Source of the DNA: Caldisericota bacterium
GTDB taxonomy: Bacteria; Caldisericota; Caldisericia; Cryosericales; Cryosericaceae
Length of the DNA stretch: 9,280 nt
Assembly (NCBI GenBank): GCA_026390215.1
Contig: JAPLGJ010000229.1
Span: 1-9,280 of the forward strand
Direction: 5' to 3'
Shown: one piece after another, positions 7,036 to 9,280 of the stretch
Layout: every line of letters starts with the position of its first letter
How positions within the stretch are numbered: position 1 is the stretch's first letter
Position numbers and translations under genes: made by a program
The notes under the pieces: generated by a model
Told to the model about the DNA's origin: nothing
The model's database searches: none
What the model saw: only the letters and a program-made list of their open reading frames with translations

Positions 7036-7433
7036 AGAGTTTTGACAGACCGGATGAAGAAGCGGTTGGTGTCTGCACGAAGTGTGGAAAGGCGCTGGCT
7101 CGCGAGGAAGTAGTGATGGTGGACGGCAAGATCATGTGTGGCATCTGTGCGCCGACACAGCCGAGCGCTGGATTCGGTGAACATGGACCCATCCAGGACA
7201 CGCGGGAGCATACGGAGAGTGAGCGCCTAGCGTCTTCGGGAGTCGGTTATGATTCCTCCAAGAGGCTGTACCGCTCACGCAAGAACCAGGTGATCGGTGG
7301 CGTGGCGGAATACTTCGATATCGATCCGACCATTGTGCGCATTGCCTGGGCACTGCTCGGGATGGCATGGGGGACGGGCGTCCTCGTCTATCTCATCTGC
7401 TGGCTCGTGATCCCGCTTAACCCTGCCCAGTAG
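7032..7433 (+). CDS. Zinc-ribbon-PspC domain protein
   Basis: A 133-residue protein. Residues 12-42 carry two CxxC pairs (C15/C18 and C36/C39) that would bind one zinc ion. A variable polar linker runs from about 43 to 76. The PspC domain follows (about 77-131): KRLYRSRKNQVIGGV, then AEYFDIDPTIVRI and a membrane segment (about 102-127) ending in CWLVIPLNP, all standard for PspC. PspC proteins are membrane sensors of the phage-shock/envelope-stress response. The ATG at 7032 forms an ATGA overlap with the preceding stop and has GGGAGG (7017-7022) nine bases upstream. A reading frame open further 5' lies inside the preceding gene and is not used. This is the last gene of the operon; the terminator follows at 7501. 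Confidence 0.9.
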   Translation: MKSFDRPDEEAVGVCTKCGKALAREEVVMVDGKIMCGICAPTQPSAGFGEHGPIQDTREHTESERLASSGVGYDSSKRLYRSRKNQVIGGVAEYFDIDPTIVRIAWALLGMAWGTGVLVYLICWLVIPLNPAQ

Positions 7434-7458
7434 GTCAGGTACGAAAACATAGCATATC

Positions 7459-7467
7459 TGTGGATAA
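7459..7467 (-). promoter_or_regulatory. DnaA box (exact consensus)
   Basis: TGTGGATAA on plus (TTATCCACA on minus), 9/9, in the gap between the pspC-like stop and the operon terminator, about 100 bases past the 3' end of the RAYT-like gene. It could be a true DnaA site near the origin or a chance match; it is one of three exact copies, all intergenic. Confidence 0.55.
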
Positions 7468-7500
7468 TGTGTAAGTAGTTCCGGCAGTTATGTCCGGATG

Positions 7501-7543
7501 ACAAGTCTCTGACTGCCCTTATAGGTGGTCAGGGACTTGTTTT
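7501..7543 (+). terminator. Rho-independent terminator of the sigma-factor operon
   Basis: Arms ACAAGTCTCTGAC (7501-7513) and GTCAGGGACTTGT (7528-7540) pair over 13 positions with one G-U pair. The stem can extend inward by a few pairs, and the right arm runs into a short T-run (7540-7543). On the minus strand the hairpin is not followed by T residues, so it mainly serves the rightward operon. Confidence 0.85.
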
Positions 7544-7564
7544 CATGGCGTCCAGGAAGGTCGC

Positions 7565-8449
7565 TCAGCAGATGGGGGGAGGTGCCTTGCTGCACCCGCC
7601 CTGTGCCGCGCGGAGGTATCGACTGACCGTCGTATAGTGGACGCCGAGGTGGTCACTAATCTGCACGAGCGAGTAGCCAAGATGGACGGCTGCCGCGACG
7701 CGCAGAGGGAGCTGCGAACGTTCACGCCTGACATCGGGTCCGAAAATCTGTGCCAGAGAGGGTCGTGCAAGCATCAGGAGTGTTGCGGCGACTGACGGCT
7801 CGGACGCCCTGCTCACCAGGTGCTCCGTGACCACCTGGACGAACGCTGGCGTTCCCAGGATACCCGGCGGCATCACATGGGCAAGAGGGGTCGGCTGGCC
7901 GATGCCCACTTGTATGTAGTCGGCATAAGTGGCAACAGCCTCTTCCTGTGTTCGGCCGAACCGTGACAGCAGAGTCTCGGCGGCAAGCGGGGCACTCCGC
8001 ACGTGGGTACTCATGACCGTTGCCTGGTAGCTGCTCCAGGGCCATTCTTCAGGGGTGGCGACCACGGCGGATGCCACGGGTTGAAGGACGACGTGGCGGC
8101 AGACCGGCAGCAGCCATACGTCGGTTTCCAGGAGGACAGCACGATAGGGTCCACGGAAGGCTCGCCCCGAGCCTTTGTTCTGGTGGTTTATATGCTGTGC
8201 GTAGTTGCTGCTGAACCGACGCATGCCTTTGCAGAGATCTCCGCGGGGCGTCTCGACGACGAAGCTGTAGCGGTCCGGTAACATGCACCACGCGTAGATG
8301 CACCAGTCCAGGCTCGCCGCTACCGTCGTGAGGTCCGCGAGGAACTGCAGCCGGGCGTCGTCGCTCCGCATGATAGAGCGACCTGCAGGAGCAGTGTCGG
8401 AAACCAGGTAGAGAGCACCCGGGAACTCAATACGCAACGGTCGAGCCAT
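7565..8449 (-). CDS. RAYT/Y1-family transposase-like protein, catalytic residues lost
   Basis: A 294-residue protein matching REP-associated tyrosine transposases (COG1943, IS200-like Y1 fold) along its length. It shows the typical opening MARPLRIEFPGALY, then VETPRGDL-KGMRR (66-78), an F/YRG motif (98-103), EEWPWSSYQAT (134-144) and a C-terminal helix-turn-helix (about 248-281) ending in ISDHLGVHYTTVSRYLR. Active members have an HUH pair in an N-H-Y-H context and a nucleophilic tyrosine in CRY. Here these read D59-R60-Y61-S62 and C117-R118-H119, so neither metal-binding histidine nor the tyrosine is present. The early YHVTSRGN motif is also changed, to YLVSDTAP. Despite this, the frame is intact and of normal length, which suggests a retained DNA-binding protein. 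The start at 8449 has AGGAGG four bases upstream; a start further 5' (8494) would lack a comparable site. No flanking transposon ends are seen. Confidence 0.85.
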   Translation of the reverse strand: MARPLRIEFPGALYLVSDTAPAGRSIMRSDDARLQFLADLTTVAASLDWCIYAWCMLPDRYSFVVETPRGDLCKGMRRFSSNYAQHINHQNKGSGRAFRGPYRAVLLETDVWLLPVCRHVVLQPVASAVVATPEEWPWSSYQATVMSTHVRSAPLAAETLLSRFGRTQEEAVATYADYIQVGIGQPTPLAHVMPPGILGTPAFVQVVTEHLVSRASEPSVAATLLMLARPSLAQIFGPDVRRERSQLPLRVAAAVHLGYSLVQISDHLGVHYTTVSRYLRAAQGGCSKAPPPIC

Positions 8450-8484
8450 GAACCCTCCTTTGCCGAGACGCGTGGACGATAAAT

Positions 8485-8513
8485 CTATCCACACTGTTCA
8501 CATGTTATCCACA
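8485..8513 (+). promoter_or_regulatory. Pair of DnaA boxes upstream of the RAYT-like gene
   Basis: An exact TTATCCACA lies at 8505-8513 and an 8/9 copy (CTATCCACA) at 8485-8493, in the same orientation and 20 bases apart, so roughly two helical turns. They lie 36-64 bases upstream of the minus-strand start at 8449, where its promoter should be, and upstream of the UPF0316-type gene on the other strand. DnaA could therefore regulate the RAYT-like gene, or this could be a secondary DnaA-binding cluster near the origin. Confidence 0.6.
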
Positions 8514-8568
8514 GCAGAGCAACATTTCAATATCCGACCCCTCCACGCCAGCCTTCTTCTCTTCCAGC

Positions 8569-8596
8569 TTGTGCGGCAGTCGGTGGGCACTATACT
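8569..8596 (+). promoter_or_regulatory. Proposed promoter of the UPF0316-type gene
   Basis: TATACT (8591-8596) is a 5/6 match to the -10 box. TTGTGC (8569-8574), 16 bases before it, is a weak -35 (3/6). The transcript would start near 8603, leaving a leader of about 27 bases before the GTG at 8630, and would begin at an inverted repeat (CCTGT-CAGT-ACAGG, 8601-8614). Confidence 0.4.
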
Positions 8597-8629
8597 TGAA
8601 CCTGTCAGTACAGGAACGGGAGGTTGCGA

Positions 8630-9160
8630 GTGGCGGAGTTTTGGGTGGTAGCCGAGTCAGTGCTGATCGTGTTTGCAATCAAATTCGTCAACATGGCTCT
8701 TCAGACGCTCTCGATGAACTTCCTGGTCAGGGGACGCCGACTGTACACGTTCATCTTTGCGTTTCTTGAGGTGATGGTTTATCTGGTCGGCCTCTCTCAG
8801 GTCCTGAATACCATGACCATCTACAAGATGCTCGGCTATGCTCTCGGCTACGCAACGGGAGCACTGTTTGGCATCTGGCTGGAACAGAGGCTGGCAATCG
8901 GCAACCAAACATGGCTGATCATTCCCAACGAGAACCCGTACCGACTGGCATATCATCTGCGCGACCGGGGTTTTGGCATCACGACAATCTCCGGGTCGGG
9001 TATGGACAGCAACCGCATGATCATCCTGACGACCACCATGCGCAAGAACATAGCACTCCTCAGCGCCTCGCTCACCGAGTTGGCCCCGGACGCTTTCGTG
9101 TCCGTGCTCGACACGCGAACGACGATGGGGGGACATGTGACTCGAATTCCGAGAGGTTGA
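8630..9160 (+). CDS. UPF0316/DUF2179-type membrane protein (YebE-like)
   Basis: A 176-residue protein of the same build as Bacillus YebE-type UPF0316 proteins. Three hydrophobic segments (about 5-21, 40-58 and 66-83) include the family-like FLVRGRRLYTFIFAFLEV and YLVGLSQVL stretches. A cytoplasmic DUF2179-like domain follows (about 95-170), with RDRGFGITTISGSG and a run of strands and helices ending in VLDTRTTMGG. Family function is not established. The start is taken as GTG at 8630 because GGGAGG (8618-8623) then sits six bases upstream; an in-frame TTG at 8624 would touch that site directly. The next reading frame begins three bases after the stop, so it probably heads an operon. Confidence 0.8.
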   Translation: MAEFWVVAESVLIVFAIKFVNMALQTLSMNFLVRGRRLYTFIFAFLEVMVYLVGLSQVLNTMTIYKMLGYALGYATGALFGIWLEQRLAIGNQTWLIIPNENPYRLAYHLRDRGFGITTISGSGMDSNRMIILTTTMRKNIALLSASLTELAPDAFVSVLDTRTTMGGHVTRIPRG

Positions 9161-9163
9161 ACC

Positions 9164-9280
9164 ATGATGAAAAGGATGACCTTCCACCGGGCAGAAGCGC
9201 ACCTCAGAAGAGCCCCTTGCATGGGAAAAGAGTGTTCGGGGGCCTTGAACCAAATTGCTCGGGGGGAAACGCCCCTCGCA
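9164..9280 (+). CDS. Start of an unrecognised gene, cut by the window edge
   Basis: A frame open for 39 codons to the end of the window begins at ATG 9164 (alternatives ATG 9167 and 9176). GAGAGG (9151-9156) is placed seven bases upstream. The visible N-terminus is short and basic (MMKRMTFHRAEAHLRRAP) followed by two cysteines (residues 19 and 24). No family can be named from this fragment. The close spacing to the UPF0316-type gene suggests co-transcription. Confidence 0.5.
   Translation, partial: MMKRMTFHRAEAHLRRAPCMGKECSGALNQIARGETPLA

Noticed and set aside
6876..7433. Longer version of the PspC-like gene starting inside the membrane-protein gene
   Set aside because: The extra 52 residues read as an out-of-frame copy of the preceding gene. 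ATG 7032 has the ribosome binding site, the ATGA overlap and the normal domain start.
7565..8494. RAYT-like gene starting at 8494
   Set aside because: The 15 extra residues do not belong to the family, lack a good ribosome binding site and would run across a DnaA box; MARPL at 8449 is the standard start.
1..9280. CRISPR arrays, tRNA or rRNA genes, intact insertion-sequence ends
   Set aside because: I searched by eye for regular direct repeats, tRNA-like T-loops with acceptor arms, and paired terminal repeats around the RAYT-like gene, and found none.
9222..9280. GC-rich hairpin-forming stretch at the right edge as a terminator or structured RNA
   Set aside because: The possible stems (GTTC/GAAC, GGGG/CCCC) are short, no T-run follows, and an open frame with a ribosome binding site crosses the stretch.

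Overview
This is a GC-rich bacterial stretch around the replication initiator gene. It carries dnaA on the minus strand, several exact DnaA boxes, closely packed genes, strong AGGAGG-type ribosome binding sites and repeated 4-base ATGA gene overlaps. The Psp/Lia-like envelope genes, the sporulation-type GerMN domains and a TGTAAC-N17-CGTA ECF promoter suggest a Bacillota-like or deep-branching lineage (Caldisericota-like would fit). The taxonomic guess is weak: it rests on gene content and protein flavour only.

Layout. Positions 1-162, past the 3' end of dnaA, hold an exact DnaA box and weaker copies, and are the best candidate in the window for (part of) oriC. dnaA (163-1500, minus) is complete and canonical. 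A 208-base divergent intergenic region follows, with a credible dnaA promoter and an imperfect inverted repeat in the dnaA leader. On the plus strand come a membrane-anchored protein with three tandem GerMN-like domains (1709-3064) and, directly behind it, a divergent DnaB-family helicase (3075-4592).

A five-gene, translationally coupled operon (4675-7433) comes next: an ECF sigma factor, a two-TM protein with no recognisable zinc anti-sigma motif (candidate anti-sigma), a LiaG/DUF4097-like anchored beta protein, a six-TM LiaF/LiaI-like membrane protein and a zinc-ribbon-PspC protein. It is preceded by a sequence matching Bacillus ECF promoters and ends in a strong intrinsic terminator (7501-7543). 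The reading offered here is a Lia/Psp-type envelope-stress module driven by an ECF sigma factor instead of a two-component system.

After the terminator, on the minus strand, lies a full-length REP-associated (Y1/HUH family) transposase-like gene (7565-8449). Its HUH histidines and its catalytic tyrosine are all replaced, but its C-terminal helix-turn-helix is kept. Exact DnaA boxes lie beyond its 3' end and just upstream of its start. Finally, a UPF0316/DUF2179-type membrane protein (8630-9160, plus) and the start of an unrecognised gene (9164 to the window edge) form a new rightward unit.

The most promising material is the ECF-driven Lia/Psp-like operon, the catalytically dead RAYT-like protein next to DnaA boxes, and the DnaB-like helicase with a changed sensor motif beside dnaA.
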